Part shown: positions 17,389-26,039 of the stretch, piece by piece
How the letters are laid out: every line of letters begins with the position of its first letter
How positions within the stretch are numbered: position 1 is the first letter of the stretch
Origin: Paenirhodobacter hankyongi
Lineage (GTDB): Bacteria > Pseudomonadota > Alphaproteobacteria > Rhodobacterales > Rhodobacteraceae
NCBI RefSeq assembly: GCF_003664585.1
Contig: NZ_RCHI01000014.1
Location: 1-64,000 of the forward strand
DNA: 64,000 nt
Direction of reading: 5' to 3'
The notes under the pieces: generated by a model
Database searches by the model: none
What the model was told of the DNA's origin: nothing
What the model saw: only the letters and a program-made list of their open reading frames with translations
Made by a program: the position numbers and the translations under genes

Positions 17389-18297
17389 TCACCGCGAGCG
17401 CCAGACGGGATTCGTCCAGGCGCGCCGGCCGTCGCTGCCAAGCACGATCACGCGGAACCAGGGGCTGCCCTCGAGCCCCGCCATCGGCAGCACGGCGCGG
17501 CTGATGCCGGCCTCGAAGCGATAGCTGTGCTGATAGCCCTGACCGATGACCAGGATCCCCGCGGCGGGTGTGCATTCGACGAGAAGGCCCGCCTCGGTCA
17601 GTGCCACTGTGCCGATCTCGGGCCCCTGGGTTGAATAGAACTGCCCCGCCTTCAGTGCCGCGACGATCGCCGCCGGACTGCGGTCGGCGGCCTTCAGCAT
17701 GATCCAGCCGCCGCCGAAATCGGGCGTCTTGAAATGCGCATCGTCGCAGGCATAGGTCAGCAGCCGGTGGCACTTGTCGGCCAGACCGTCGAGCATGTAG
17801 GCGCCGTCGCCCTTGTCGTGCATCACCTGGCAGCCGTGGTTGTAGATCTCGACCGCATCGGCCGCATCGACCAGCGTCAGCGCATCCTCGAAGCTCAGCT
17901 GGTACCAGGCGGGGTGGGCGATGCCGACGAAGGCGCCGGCCGCCTGCGCGCGGCGGGCCAGCTCGGGCCCGGTCTCGTCGGGCGCGGTGCGGGCGAAATC
18001 GCGGGGCAGGCCGACCGCCACCAGATGCCACAGCGCGCTCATCTCGGTGCGCGGCGCGTGGATCTCGGCGCCCGGGATTGGCGTGAAACGATCGGTCGCC
18101 AGATGATCGATGTCGGTGATCGGGAAATCGAACTGGTCAAGGTAATGATCGGTGATCGACAGGAAGTCATAGCCCGCGGCGCGATAGCGCTGGGCCACCT
18201 CCTCGGGAGGCAGCGCCCCGTCCGAGCGGTTCGAATGGGTGTGGATGTTCCCCTTGAGGAACGGGCCTTCGAGATCGAAGGGGGAAAGCACGGTCAT
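17389..18297 (-). CDS. PHP-domain metal-dependent phosphoesterase
   Basis: This is a 302-residue PHP/CehA-McbA-type metallohydrolase. Metal-binding motifs are NIHTHSNRSDG (near 16), SITDHYLDQ, GAEIHAP, GIAHPAW, EIYNHG and ACDDAHF. PHP enzymes hydrolyse phosphate esters using two or three metals. Its position directly after a Ugp-like importer suggests it dephosphorylates or cleaves an imported phosphorylated compound. No signal peptide is present. AAGGA lies 7 nt before the ATG at 18297. Confidence 0.8.
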   Translation of the reverse strand: MTVLSPFDLEGPFLKGNIHTHSNRSDGALPPEEVAQRYRAAGYDFLSITDHYLDQFDFPITDIDHLATDRFTPIPGAEIHAPRTEMSALWHLVAVGLPRDFARTAPDETGPELARRAQAAGAFVGIAHPAWYQLSFEDALTLVDAADAVEIYNHGCQVMHDKGDGAYMLDGLADKCHRLLTYACDDAHFKTPDFGGGWIMLKAADRSPAAIVAALKAGQFYSTQGPEIGTVALTEAGLLVECTPAAGILVIGQGYQHSYRFEAGISRAVLPMAGLEGSPWFRVIVLGSDGRRAWTNPVWRSR

Positions 18298-18316
18298 GTC
18301 CGGTCCTTTGCAAAGC

Positions 18317-18342
18317 GGCCGGGAGGCGCAAGCCCCCCGGCC
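18317..18342 (-). other. Intercistronic hairpin between SBP and PHP genes
   Basis: On the minus strand GGCCGGGGGGC pairs with GCCTCCCGGCC (11 bp, one G-U) around the loop TTGC. It lies just after the binding-protein gene, the usual place for a 3' stabilising hairpin that raises binding-protein expression relative to downstream genes. Confidence 0.6.
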
Positions 18343-18356
18343 CGGGTCCTGTGGCG

Positions 18357-19631
18357 TCACTTCGCGATCAGTGCGTCGGTCTCTTCGACCATCTGGCTCA
18401 GGCCCTCGTCGACGCTCAGATCGCCCGACATGACCTCGCCGATGATTTCGCGCTGGGTGCGCCAGATCTCGACGGCGTTGCTGCCCGGATAGCCGGCCCA
18501 GGGCGCGGCGCGGTCGATCTGGTCAAGCGAGGTGCGCCAGTTCGGGTTCGCCTTGTAGAAGTCGCCCAGCAGCCCGGGCGCCATCGCGCGCTGGTTCGTC
18601 GGCATGTAGCCCGAGCCGAGCACGGCGATCTTCTGCCCCTCGGGCGAGGAGATGAACTTGATGTATTCCCAGGCGGCGGCCTGTTTCACCGGGTCCTTGG
18701 TCAGGATCACGGCGCCGTTGCCGCCGGTGGGCACCTGGCCCGCGGCGGGGTTGCTCACCGGGAAGACCGCGGTGCCGAGGGTGAACTTGCCCTTGGTCAG
18801 CTCGCCGAAGGAGCGCGCCGAGTTGACCGACTGCACGGTGAAGCCGGTCAGCCCGGCCACGAACTGCTGGCGCGCCTGGTCGAATTCCATCAGCTTCATC
18901 CCGCCCTCGGTGACGAAGCGGCGCGCGAGGGTGAGTGCCGCCTTGCCGCTGTCGCCGCCCCAGGCCACGGTCTTGCCGTCGGGGTTCATGAAGGGCACGC
19001 CCTGCTGCGAGATCAGCGCCCGCCACAGCCAGTCGTCGGGCCAGGCGTCGACATCATAGGACATGCCGGTGACGCCGCCGCCAAGCGCGCCGATCTTCTG
19101 CGCCAGCGCGAGCCAGCCGTCCCAGGTCGTCGGCAGGGCGTTCACGTCGCCGCCGGCCTTCTCGACCAGGTCCTTGTTGTAGAAGATGATCGGCGTCGAG
19201 GCGTTGAAGGGCATGCCCCAGATCTTGCCGTCGACCCGGGTCAGGTTGATCATCGCCGGGTTGAAGTTCTCGTCCAGCCAGGCCTGTCCGCCCTCCTTCT
19301 CGATGAAGGGGGTGAGATCGGTGATCTCGCCCTTCGGCGCCAGCGTACGCACCAGTTCGGGCAGCAGGTGATAGCCCGAGTGGTAGATGTCGGGGGTGCT
19401 GCCGGTCATCGCGTCGCGCATCACCGCCTGATGGCCGGTGTCATAGCTTTCCGGCGCGGCGCGGAACTCGATCCTGATGTCGGGATGCACGGCCATGAAG
19501 GCCTGCGCCTCGGCCTCGTGGAAGGCATTGTGACCGGGCCAGGGGTGCATGACCTCGAGCGTGACCTCGGCCTGCGCGGGCGCCGCAAGCGCAAGGGCGC
19601 AGAGCGCAAGGGACGAAAGCAGTGTTTTCAT
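18357..19631 (-). CDS. ABC importer solute-binding protein, family 1
   Basis: This is a 424-residue periplasmic binding protein with an N-terminal Sec signal peptide (MKTLLSSLALCALALAAPAQ, cleavage after AQA). It belongs to the extracellular family 1 group. EVTLEVMHPWPGHNAFHEAE, GMPFNASTPIIFYNKDLVEK and the late EYIKFISSPEGQKIAVL segment resemble UgpB and MalE-like proteins. It delivers substrate to the two permeases encoded upstream. The substrate is not deducible; glycerol phosphate-like or sugar compounds are plausible given the PHP and RpiR neighbours. Confidence 0.85.
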   Translation of the reverse strand: MKTLLSSLALCALALAAPAQAEVTLEVMHPWPGHNAFHEAEAQAFMAVHPDIRIEFRAAPESYDTGHQAVMRDAMTGSTPDIYHSGYHLLPELVRTLAPKGEITDLTPFIEKEGGQAWLDENFNPAMINLTRVDGKIWGMPFNASTPIIFYNKDLVEKAGGDVNALPTTWDGWLALAQKIGALGGGVTGMSYDVDAWPDDWLWRALISQQGVPFMNPDGKTVAWGGDSGKAALTLARRFVTEGGMKLMEFDQARQQFVAGLTGFTVQSVNSARSFGELTKGKFTLGTAVFPVSNPAAGQVPTGGNGAVILTKDPVKQAAAWEYIKFISSPEGQKIAVLGSGYMPTNQRAMAPGLLGDFYKANPNWRTSLDQIDRAAPWAGYPGSNAVEIWRTQREIIGEVMSGDLSVDEGLSQMVEETDALIAK

Positions 19632-19671
19632 CGGAAAGCTCCGTTGCTTCGGGGAAGGGCGTGGGCCGCCG

Positions 19672-20514
19672 TCACTTGACGCCGGTCATGGTGATGCCGC
19701 GGATGAACTGGCGCTGCGCGAGCAGGAAGCCGACCAGCAGCGGGGCGGACAGAAGGACCGAGGTCGCCATCAGCGCGCCGTAATTCGCGCCGCTTTCGCT
19801 GTCGGCGAAATAGGCAAGGCCGAGCGGCGGCGTCATCAGATCGTTGGAGCGCAGCACGATCAGCGGCCAGTAGAGGTCGTTCCAATGCGTGGTGACCGAG
19901 AACACCGCGAAGGCGGCGATTGCGGGGAAGGAGCCCGGCACGACGATCGTCCACAGGATGCCCCATTCCGACATGCCGTCGATGCGGGCGGCCTGGATGA
20001 TCTCGTCGGGGAAACTGCGGAAGGTCTGGCGGAACAGGAAGATCGCGAAGACCGACAGGAAGAAGGGCGCCATCGCCGCGAAATAGGTGTCGAGCGCGCC
20101 GATCGCGTTGAGCCCCAGATAGAGCGGCAGTGCCGGCGCCTGGATCGGCACGGTCAGCGAGAACAGCACCACCGCAAACAGCGTATCCCGTCCGCGGAAC
20201 TCGAATTTCGCCAGCGCATAGGCGCAGGGGATGGCGGTCAGCACCTGCACGATCAGGATGCCGCCGGCGATGATCGCGCCATTCTTCAGGAAGGTCAGCG
20301 TCGGCACCTCGGTCAGCGCCTGGATGTAGTATTGCAGGCCGACGAACTGCGCGGGCAGCCAGCGGAAGGTGGGGGTGAACAGCTCGGCCGGCGAGCGCAA
20401 CGAGGTCAGCACCATCACGTAGAACGGGAACAGGAACAGGAAGCCAAGCACCAGCAGCACCAGATGCGACAGGATCTGGCCGGGGCGGAGGCGATGCGGA
20501 CGGGGCGCGGTCAT
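19672..20514 (-). CDS. ABC importer permease, MalG/UgpE type
   Basis: This is a 280-residue inner-membrane permease with six predicted helices, starting at ILSHLVLLVLGFLFLFPFYV. The EAA loop is present (EIIQAARIDGMSEWGILWTIVVPG, near 185), where the ATPase docks. The ATG at 20514 overlaps the upstream permease stop (TGATG). The frame is open far upstream inside the neighbouring permease gene, but the coupled ATG is the plausible start. Confidence 0.85.
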   Translation of the reverse strand: MTAPRPHRLRPGQILSHLVLLVLGFLFLFPFYVMVLTSLRSPAELFTPTFRWLPAQFVGLQYYIQALTEVPTLTFLKNGAIIAGGILIVQVLTAIPCAYALAKFEFRGRDTLFAVVLFSLTVPIQAPALPLYLGLNAIGALDTYFAAMAPFFLSVFAIFLFRQTFRSFPDEIIQAARIDGMSEWGILWTIVVPGSFPAIAAFAVFSVTTHWNDLYWPLIVLRSNDLMTPPLGLAYFADSESGANYGALMATSVLLSAPLLVGFLLAQRQFIRGITMTGVK

Positions 20515-21434
20515 CAGTAATGCACCTTGCGGTCGAGGATGCGGGCCTGGACGATGGCGAAGACCGCCATGATCGCGAGGAAGACGACGGTCATCGCCGC
20601 GGCCGATCCCATGCGGAAATAGGAAAACCCCTCGAGATAGCTGGTGTAGAGCAGCACGTCCGAGGCGCCGCGCGGCCCGCCGCGGGTGATGACGGCGACG
20701 GTGTCGAAGACCTTGAAGGCGGTGATCGTCGAGGTGACGATGACGAACATCATCGTCGGCCCGAGAAGCGGCAGTGTGACATTGGCGAAGCGGTCCACGC
20801 GGCTTTCCATGCCGTCGATCGCGGCGGCGTCGTAGAGCTCTTCCGGCACCGCCGTCAGCCCGGCCGCGAACAGCACCATGTTGAAGCCGGCAAGGCTCCA
20901 GATATTGATTGCGGCTAGGCCGGCAACCACCAGATCTCGGTTTCCGAAGACATCGAGCACCGGCAATCCAAGGCCTTGCAGCAGCAGGTTGAAGGGCCCG
21001 ATGGTGCCGTGCAGCAGGTATTTCCACACCATCGCCATGGCGACGACGGTGGCCGTCACCGGCAGGAAGAAGACGAGGCGATAGAGCTTCTGGCCGTGCT
21101 CGAGCCCGTCGATCAGCACCGCGAGGAACAGCCCGAGCAGGACCGAGCCCGGCGTCACCATCGCGACATAGAGGAAGGTATTCCACAGCGCTCGGCGGAA
21201 GGTCCGGTCGTGCACAAGCTCGGTGTAATTCTCGAGCCGGACGAAGGCGATGGAGCTGTCGCCCAGCCTGTAGCCGGTGAAGCTCATCGCGATCATCACC
21301 GCGATCGGCGCGATCACGGTCAGCACGATCAGCAGCGCCGCCGGCGCGACGAGGCCGGCAACCAGCGGGCCGGGGATCGCTGCGCCAAGGCGACGGTGGC
21401 GCGGCGACGCAGGGACGGCGACGTCACTCGGCAT
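20514..21434 (-). CDS. ABC importer permease, MalF/UgpA type
   Basis: This is a 306-residue permease with about six membrane helices (first at LVAPAALLIVLTVIAPIAVM). The EAA-type loop is ELYDAAAIDGMESRVDRFANVTLP (near 200). It pairs with the following permease gene and the ATPase gene before it, whose 3' end it overlaps by 11 bp. Confidence 0.85.
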   Translation of the reverse strand: MPSDVAVPASPRHRRLGAAIPGPLVAGLVAPAALLIVLTVIAPIAVMIAMSFTGYRLGDSSIAFVRLENYTELVHDRTFRRALWNTFLYVAMVTPGSVLLGLFLAVLIDGLEHGQKLYRLVFFLPVTATVVAMAMVWKYLLHGTIGPFNLLLQGLGLPVLDVFGNRDLVVAGLAAINIWSLAGFNMVLFAAGLTAVPEELYDAAAIDGMESRVDRFANVTLPLLGPTMMFVIVTSTITAFKVFDTVAVITRGGPRGASDVLLYTSYLEGFSYFRMGSAAAMTVVFLAIMAVFAIVQARILDRKVHY

Positions 21435-22557
21435 GGGCTACCTCCGGCGCGCGCAGCCGCAGCCGGCGGCCGTCGGCATCGAACAGCATCGGCGGCACGC
21501 GCGGCAGCCAGACGGTCATCGCGCCCTCGCCCAGCCCGCGCGCCTGCGCCGCGGGCAGCCGCGCCGCAAGCTGCGCTCCCGAGAGATCGAGGGTCAGGAA
21601 GACAAGCGCCTCGGGGCCGAGCTGCTCGATCCGCCGGACATGGGCCCGAACCGGCAGATGCGCCTCGGTGGCGGCAAGGCGCACCGCCTCGGGGCGGAAG
21701 GCCGCCTGCGTCACCTGCGCCGCGGGCAGATGACGGGCGAAGTCCGGGTTCGCCTGGATCAGGTCGTCCGACCCGATCACCGCGATTTCGGGCGTGCCGA
21801 TGAAACGCGCGACGCGCAGATCCTGCGGGTCGTCGTACAGCGTCGCGGGGGCGGCGCATTGCACGATCTCGCCGCCGATCATCACCGCGACCCGGTCCGA
21901 CATCGTCATCGCCTCGACCTGGTCATGGGTGACATAGACGAAGGTGGCGCCCAGCCGGCGATGCAGCGCGGTGATCTCGGCGCGCATCTGCACCCGCAAC
22001 CGCGCATCGAGGTTCGACAGCGGTTCGTCCATCAGGAACACCTGCGGCTTGCGCACCAGCGCCCGGGCCAGCGCCACGCGTTGCCGCTGGCCGCCCGACA
22101 GCGCCGCGGGCTTGCGCCCGAGCAGCGCGCCGATCTCGACCAGCTCGGCCGCCGCCTCGACATCGTGGCGGATCGTGGCGCGGCGCGCCGACTGACCGGG
22201 CCAGAACCGGCCGAGCAGCGGCAGCCGCGCCGGCGCCGGCAGCCGCTGCATCCGCAGCGGCATGGCGATGTTGTCGCGCACGCTCAGATGCGGATAAAGC
22301 GCGTAGGACTGGAACACCATCGCGATGTCGCGCCGCCCCGGCGGCAGGTGGTCGACCGGCTGGCCGTCGATCTCGACATCGCCCGAGCTTTGCGGCGCAA
22401 GCCCGGCGATGATCCGCAGCAGGGTCGACTTGCCGCAGCCCGAGGGACCGACGAGCGAGATGAACTCGCCCGCCCGGACATCGAGCGAGAGTCCCCGCAG
22501 CGTGGCCGTCTCGCCATAGCTTTTCGTGATCTCGCGCAGCCTGAGTGATGCCGGCAT
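21424..22557 (-). CDS. ABC importer ATPase, UgpC/MalK type
   Basis: This is a 377-residue ATPase with Walker A GPSGCGKST (near 37), Q-loop FQSYALYPHL, signature LSGGQRQRVALARAL and Walker B VFLMDEPLSNLDA. A C-terminal TOBE-type domain follows (about 240-377; IGTPEIAVI onward), as in MalK and UgpC. A short extra loop is present around 105-128. It is the first gene of the six-gene minus-strand operon ATPase-permease-permease-SBP-PHP-RpiR. Its promoter should lie in 22558-22678. Confidence 0.85.
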   Translation of the reverse strand: MPASLRLREITKSYGETATLRGLSLDVRAGEFISLVGPSGCGKSTLLRIIAGLAPQSSGDVEIDGQPVDHLPPGRRDIAMVFQSYALYPHLSVRDNIAMPLRMQRLPAPARLPLLGRFWPGQSARRATIRHDVEAAAELVEIGALLGRKPAALSGGQRQRVALARALVRKPQVFLMDEPLSNLDARLRVQMRAEITALHRRLGATFVYVTHDQVEAMTMSDRVAVMIGGEIVQCAAPATLYDDPQDLRVARFIGTPEIAVIGSDDLIQANPDFARHLPAAQVTQAAFRPEAVRLAATEAHLPVRAHVRRIEQLGPEALVFLTLDLSGAQLAARLPAAQARGLGEGAMTVWLPRVPPMLFDADGRRLRLRAPEVAHAE

Positions 22558-22678
22558 GTCGGCCTCCGTATCCCCGGAATCGTCTGGCCGACGCTGTAAT
22601 GGTGTTTTACTTCATCAGTGTGACATTTGTGGAGTATCCATCCGGATTGCCGCGAACGGATGCCGGACCGGGCCCGGC

Positions 22679-23245
22679 TCAGCGGGCGACGATCATCTTT
22701 GCCGCGAGCTCTGCCGCGTTGCGCACGCCGAGCTTGCGCAGGATCGCGGCGCGGTGCACCTCGACCGTGCGCGGCGAGATCCCCATCGCCTGACCGGCTT
22801 CCTTGCTGGTGTGACCATTGACGATGTGGCGCGCGACCTCGCGCTCCTTCGGCGTCAGCGTCGCGGCATCGGGGGCGCGCTCCTTCAGCGGCTCGAAGGT
22901 CCAGACCATCAGCCGGAACGGGTCGGCCGGCGTCAGGGTGCGGCCACGCGCCCGCATCCAGACGATCTCGCCGTCGCGGCGCTGCATGAAGCGCTCGTCC
23001 TCATAGCGCGGCCGGCTCGCCAGCCAGCGGTGCCAGCGATCGCCGGTCTTCTCGTAATCGACACTCGAGGGATAGAGCACGCGGATCGACTGGCCCTCGA
23101 GCTCGGCGCGGTTCCAGCCGAACAGCAGCTCGGTCTCGGTGTTCACCCGCAGGATGCGGCGGTCCGACATCACCATGATTGCTACCGGCGCATCCATGAA
23201 GCCGGTCAGGTTCTGCACCGCCTCGGGAAGTTCCGCATAGTCCAT
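22679..23245 (-). CDS. PAS-LuxR (FixJ-like output) regulator
   Basis: This is a 188-residue one-component regulator. An N-terminal PAS domain (about 10-115; VAIMVMSDRRILRVNTETELLFGW, then a PAC-like MQRRDGEIVWMRARG) precedes a LuxR/FixJ HTH (about 125-185; LTPKEREVARHIVNGHTSKE and ISPRTVEVHRAAILRKLG). It has no receiver domain, so it probably senses a small molecule or redox state directly through PAS. It is transcribed away from the thiolase-ligase-TRAP operon, with three TACGT boxes between them, and is the likely regulator of that operon. Confidence 0.8.
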   Translation of the reverse strand: MDYAELPEAVQNLTGFMDAPVAIMVMSDRRILRVNTETELLFGWNRAELEGQSIRVLYPSSVDYEKTGDRWHRWLASRPRYEDERFMQRRDGEIVWMRARGRTLTPADPFRLMVWTFEPLKERAPDAATLTPKEREVARHIVNGHTSKEAGQAMGISPRTVEVHRAAILRKLGVRNAAELAAKMIVAR

Positions 23246-23258
23246 GCCGCACCTGCAT

Positions 23259-23289
23259 CTACGTGGTTTATACGTATTTATCTACGTAG
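23259..23289. promoter_or_regulatory. Triple TACGT(A) operator array
   Basis: TACGT elements occur at 23260, 23271 and 23283. The outer ones lie within CTACGT and CTACGTAG, the middle one within ATACGTAT. Spacing is 11-12 bp, on one face of the helix. FixJ-type HTH proteins recognise TACGTAG-like sequences. The array lies in the 102-bp divergent gap between the PAS-LuxR gene and the thiolase gene. Confidence 0.55.
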
Positions 23290-23347
23290 TTTCGCGGATG
23301 TGCACCAGCCCTCCCGGCGACGAAAGTGACAGCGGGAGGACATCGAC

Positions 23348-24508
23348 ATGACATCCATCTATATCACCGGCAGCGGTCACACCCGCTTTGGACGGCTGAC
23401 CGAGACGCTCGAGGAGCTGATCGTCGAGGCGGCACGCGAGGCGATCGCCGAGGCCGAGATCGACCCGGCCACGATCGACGCGGTCTATCTGGGCCATTTC
23501 AACTCGGGGCTGGTGCCGGACGGTTTCGCCTCGTCGCTGATCCATCAGGCGCATCCGGCGCTGCGCTTCAAGCCGGCGGCGCGCTGCGAGAACGCCTGTG
23601 CCTCGGGCGCGGCGGCGATCCATGCCGGGCTGAACATGATCCGTGCCGGGCGGGCGCGCACCGTGCTGGTGGTGGGCGCGGAGAAGATGACCCACCGCTC
23701 GACGCCCGACGTGACCACCGCGCTGGCCGGCGCCGGTTACCAGAACGACCCGGCCGAGGCGGCGCTGAGCTTCCCGCAGGTCTTCGCCGTGGCGGCGCAG
23801 GCCTATGCCGAGCGTTACGGCGACCCGATGGACGCGATGGCCCGGATCGCGGCGAAGAACCACGCCAATGCGCTGAACAATCCGCTCGCGCAGATGCACA
23901 AGGCGATGTCCTACGAGTTCTGCCGCGAGGTCAGCGAGAAGAACCCGCTGATCGCGCCGCCGCTGCGGCTGTCGGATTGCTCGCTCGTTTCGGATGGCGC
24001 CGCGGCCGTGGTGCTGACCGCCGATCCGCAATCGGCCCGCCGCGTCCGCATCGCCGCGGCCGAGCATGTGTCGGATTACCTGCCGATGAGCCGGCGCGAC
24101 TTCATCGCCTTCGAGGGGCCGGAACGCGCGATCCGCGCGGCCTATGCCGCGGCGGGGATCACGGTCGGTGATCTCGACTTCGCCGAGGTGCATGACTGCT
24201 TCACCCCGGCCGAGCTGCTGATCTACGAGGCGATGGGGCTGGCTGCGAAGGGGCAGGGCGCGCGCGCGATCGAGGAGGGCACGGTGATGCCCGAGGGCGC
24301 GCTGCCGGTGAACCTGTCGGGCGGGCTGAAGGCCAAGGGCCATCCGGTCGGCGCCACCGGCGTGTCGATGCATGCGCTGGCGTTCCGGCAGCTGACCGGA
24401 CAGGCGGGCGCGATGCAGCGGCCGGGGGCCGAATGGGGCCTGACCTTCAACATGGGCGGCGCCGCGGTGGCGAACTATGCCACGGTGCTGCAGGCGGCGG
24501 GCCTCTGA
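23348..24508 (+). CDS. Thiolase, SCP-x/acetoacetyl-CoA type
   Basis: This is a 386-residue thiolase-family enzyme. The acyl-accepting Cys is in ENACASGAAA (Cys84). C-terminal motifs are EVHDCFTPAELL, NLSGGLKAKGHPVGATG and FNMGGAA, matching the SCP2/SCP-x thiolase branch. Thiolases cleave 3-ketoacyl-CoA with CoA. The neighbouring acyl-CoA synthetase and the acetone carboxylase upstream make acetoacetyl-CoA a reasonable substrate, but this is inferred. It is the first gene after the TACGT array, with GGGAGG before the ATG. Confidence 0.8.
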   Translation: MTSIYITGSGHTRFGRLTETLEELIVEAAREAIAEAEIDPATIDAVYLGHFNSGLVPDGFASSLIHQAHPALRFKPAARCENACASGAAAIHAGLNMIRAGRARTVLVVGAEKMTHRSTPDVTTALAGAGYQNDPAEAALSFPQVFAVAAQAYAERYGDPMDAMARIAAKNHANALNNPLAQMHKAMSYEFCREVSEKNPLIAPPLRLSDCSLVSDGAAAVVLTADPQSARRVRIAAAEHVSDYLPMSRRDFIAFEGPERAIRAAYAAAGITVGDLDFAEVHDCFTPAELLIYEAMGLAAKGQGARAIEEGTVMPEGALPVNLSGGLKAKGHPVGATGVSMHALAFRQLTGQAGAMQRPGAEWGLTFNMGGAAVANYATVLQAAGL

Positions 24509-25996
24509 ATGAACATCGCGAGCTGGCTTTACCAGACGGCCCATGCCTGGCCGACCCGTCCTGCCGTGTTCCAGGGCGACAGCCTGCGGCACAGCTATGC
24601 AAGCCTGCTGCGCGCGGTCTGCGACCGGGCCCGGCATCTGGGCGCGGCGCATGGCATCGGCCCGGGCGACCGGGTGGCGATCTTTGCCAAGAACGCGCCC
24701 GAATACATCGAATGGCTGCATGCCTGCTGGTGGATCGGCGCGGTCGTCGTGCCGGTGAACTGCAAGCTGCACCCGACCGAGGCGGAATGGATCGTGCGCA
24801 ACTCGGGCGCGGCGCTGGTCGTCACCGACAAGGGCACGCTTTTCCCGGGCCTGGCCGAGGAGGCGATCTCGGCCGCGGTGCCGAAGGGCGATCAGCTGAC
24901 CCCGCCGCGTCCGGCGGCGGCGGGTGATCTGGCCTGGCTCTTCTACACCTCGGGCACCACCGGCAAGCCCAAGGGGGTGATGCTCAGCCACGAGAACCTG
25001 CGGCAGATGACGCTGTGCTATGCGCTCGACGTCGACGGGCCGCGGCCCGAGGATCACATGCTTTACGCCGCGCCGATGTCGCATGGCGCGGGGCTTTACA
25101 TGTTCGCGCAGATCCGCGCGGGCGGCGCGCATCTGGTCCCGGCCTCGCGCGGCTTCGACGCGGCCGAGATCATCGCGCTCGCTGAAAGCCGCGGCAACCT
25201 GGTGTTCTTCGCGGCGCCGACGATGGTCAAGCGGCTGGTCGCCGCGGCGCGCCCGCTTGGCTATGACGGCGCCGGCATCCGCACCGTCATCTATGGCGGC
25301 GGGCCGATGTATGCCAATGACATCGACGAGGCGCTCGAGCTGTTCGGGCCGCGCTTCGTGCAGATCTATGGCCAGGGCGAGAGCCCGATGACGATCTCGG
25401 TGCTGCCGCGCGCGCTGGTCGCCGATCAGGGCCACCCGCGCTGGCGGGCGCGGCGCAGCTCGGTCGGGATCGCGGCAGGCGCCGCGACCGTGGCGATCCT
25501 GTCGCCCGAGGGCGAGCCCCTGCCGCCCGGCCAGACCGGCGAGATCTGCGTGCAGGGTCCGACGGTGATGCAGGGCTATTGGCAGAACCCGGTCGCGAGC
25601 GACGAGACGTTGCGCGGCGGCTGGCTCCACACCGGCGATCTCGGCCATCTCGACGAGGACGGGTTCCTCTATCTCACCGACCGTTCGAAGGACGTCATCA
25701 TCTCGGGCGGCACCAACATCTATCCGCGCGAGGTCGAGGAGGCGCTGCTGCGCCACGAGGCGGTGTTCGAGGTGGCGGTGATCGGCGAGCCCGAACCCGA
25801 CTGGGGCGAGCAGGTGGTGGCCTATGTCGTCTTCGAGCCGGGCCGCAGTGCCGAGGAGGCCGAACTCGACAGCTGGGTGCGGCAGCACATCGCCTCGTTC
25901 AAGCGGCCGAAGCGCTATGTCTTCGTGCCCGATCTGCCGAAGAACGGCTACGGCAAGATCCTGAAGACCGAACTGCGCGCCGGCGCGCAGATCTGA
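24509..25996 (+). CDS. AMP-dependent acyl-CoA synthetase
   Basis: This is a 495-residue adenylate-forming enzyme with FYTSGTTGKPKG (145-156), YGQGESPM (A5 region), TGDLGHLDEDGFLYLTDR and the C-terminal catalytic Lys region KNGYGKILKTEL. It activates a carboxylic acid to acyl-AMP and then to acyl-CoA in the cytoplasm. It begins one base after the thiolase stop, so the two work together. Acetoacetate or an acid imported by the TRAP system downstream is the likely substrate. Confidence 0.8.
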   Translation: MNIASWLYQTAHAWPTRPAVFQGDSLRHSYASLLRAVCDRARHLGAAHGIGPGDRVAIFAKNAPEYIEWLHACWWIGAVVVPVNCKLHPTEAEWIVRNSGAALVVTDKGTLFPGLAEEAISAAVPKGDQLTPPRPAAAGDLAWLFYTSGTTGKPKGVMLSHENLRQMTLCYALDVDGPRPEDHMLYAAPMSHGAGLYMFAQIRAGGAHLVPASRGFDAAEIIALAESRGNLVFFAAPTMVKRLVAAARPLGYDGAGIRTVIYGGGPMYANDIDEALELFGPRFVQIYGQGESPMTISVLPRALVADQGHPRWRARRSSVGIAAGAATVAILSPEGEPLPPGQTGEICVQGPTVMQGYWQNPVASDETLRGGWLHTGDLGHLDEDGFLYLTDRSKDVIISGGTNIYPREVEEALLRHEAVFEVAVIGEPEPDWGEQVVAYVVFEPGRSAEEAELDSWVRQHIASFKRPKRYVFVPDLPKNGYGKILKTELRAGAQI

Positions 25997-26001
25997 CACA
26001 T

Positions 26002-26022
26002 CCCGGGCAGGAGGAGCCCGGA
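26002..26022 (+). other. Intercistronic hairpin before TRAP genes
   Basis: CCGGGC and GCCCGG (6 bp) flank a 7-nt loop that contains AGGAGG. It lies between the acyl-CoA synthetase and dctP-like genes and might modulate translation. The evidence is weak. Confidence 0.3.
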
Positions 26023-26039
26023 CAAAGGGAGGAAAAACC

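Noticed and set aside
19672-21186. A single 504-residue frame suggesting a fused permease
   Set aside because: The N-terminal part is a shadow of the MalF-type permease gene. The real MalG-type permease starts at the coupled ATG at 20514 with normal length.
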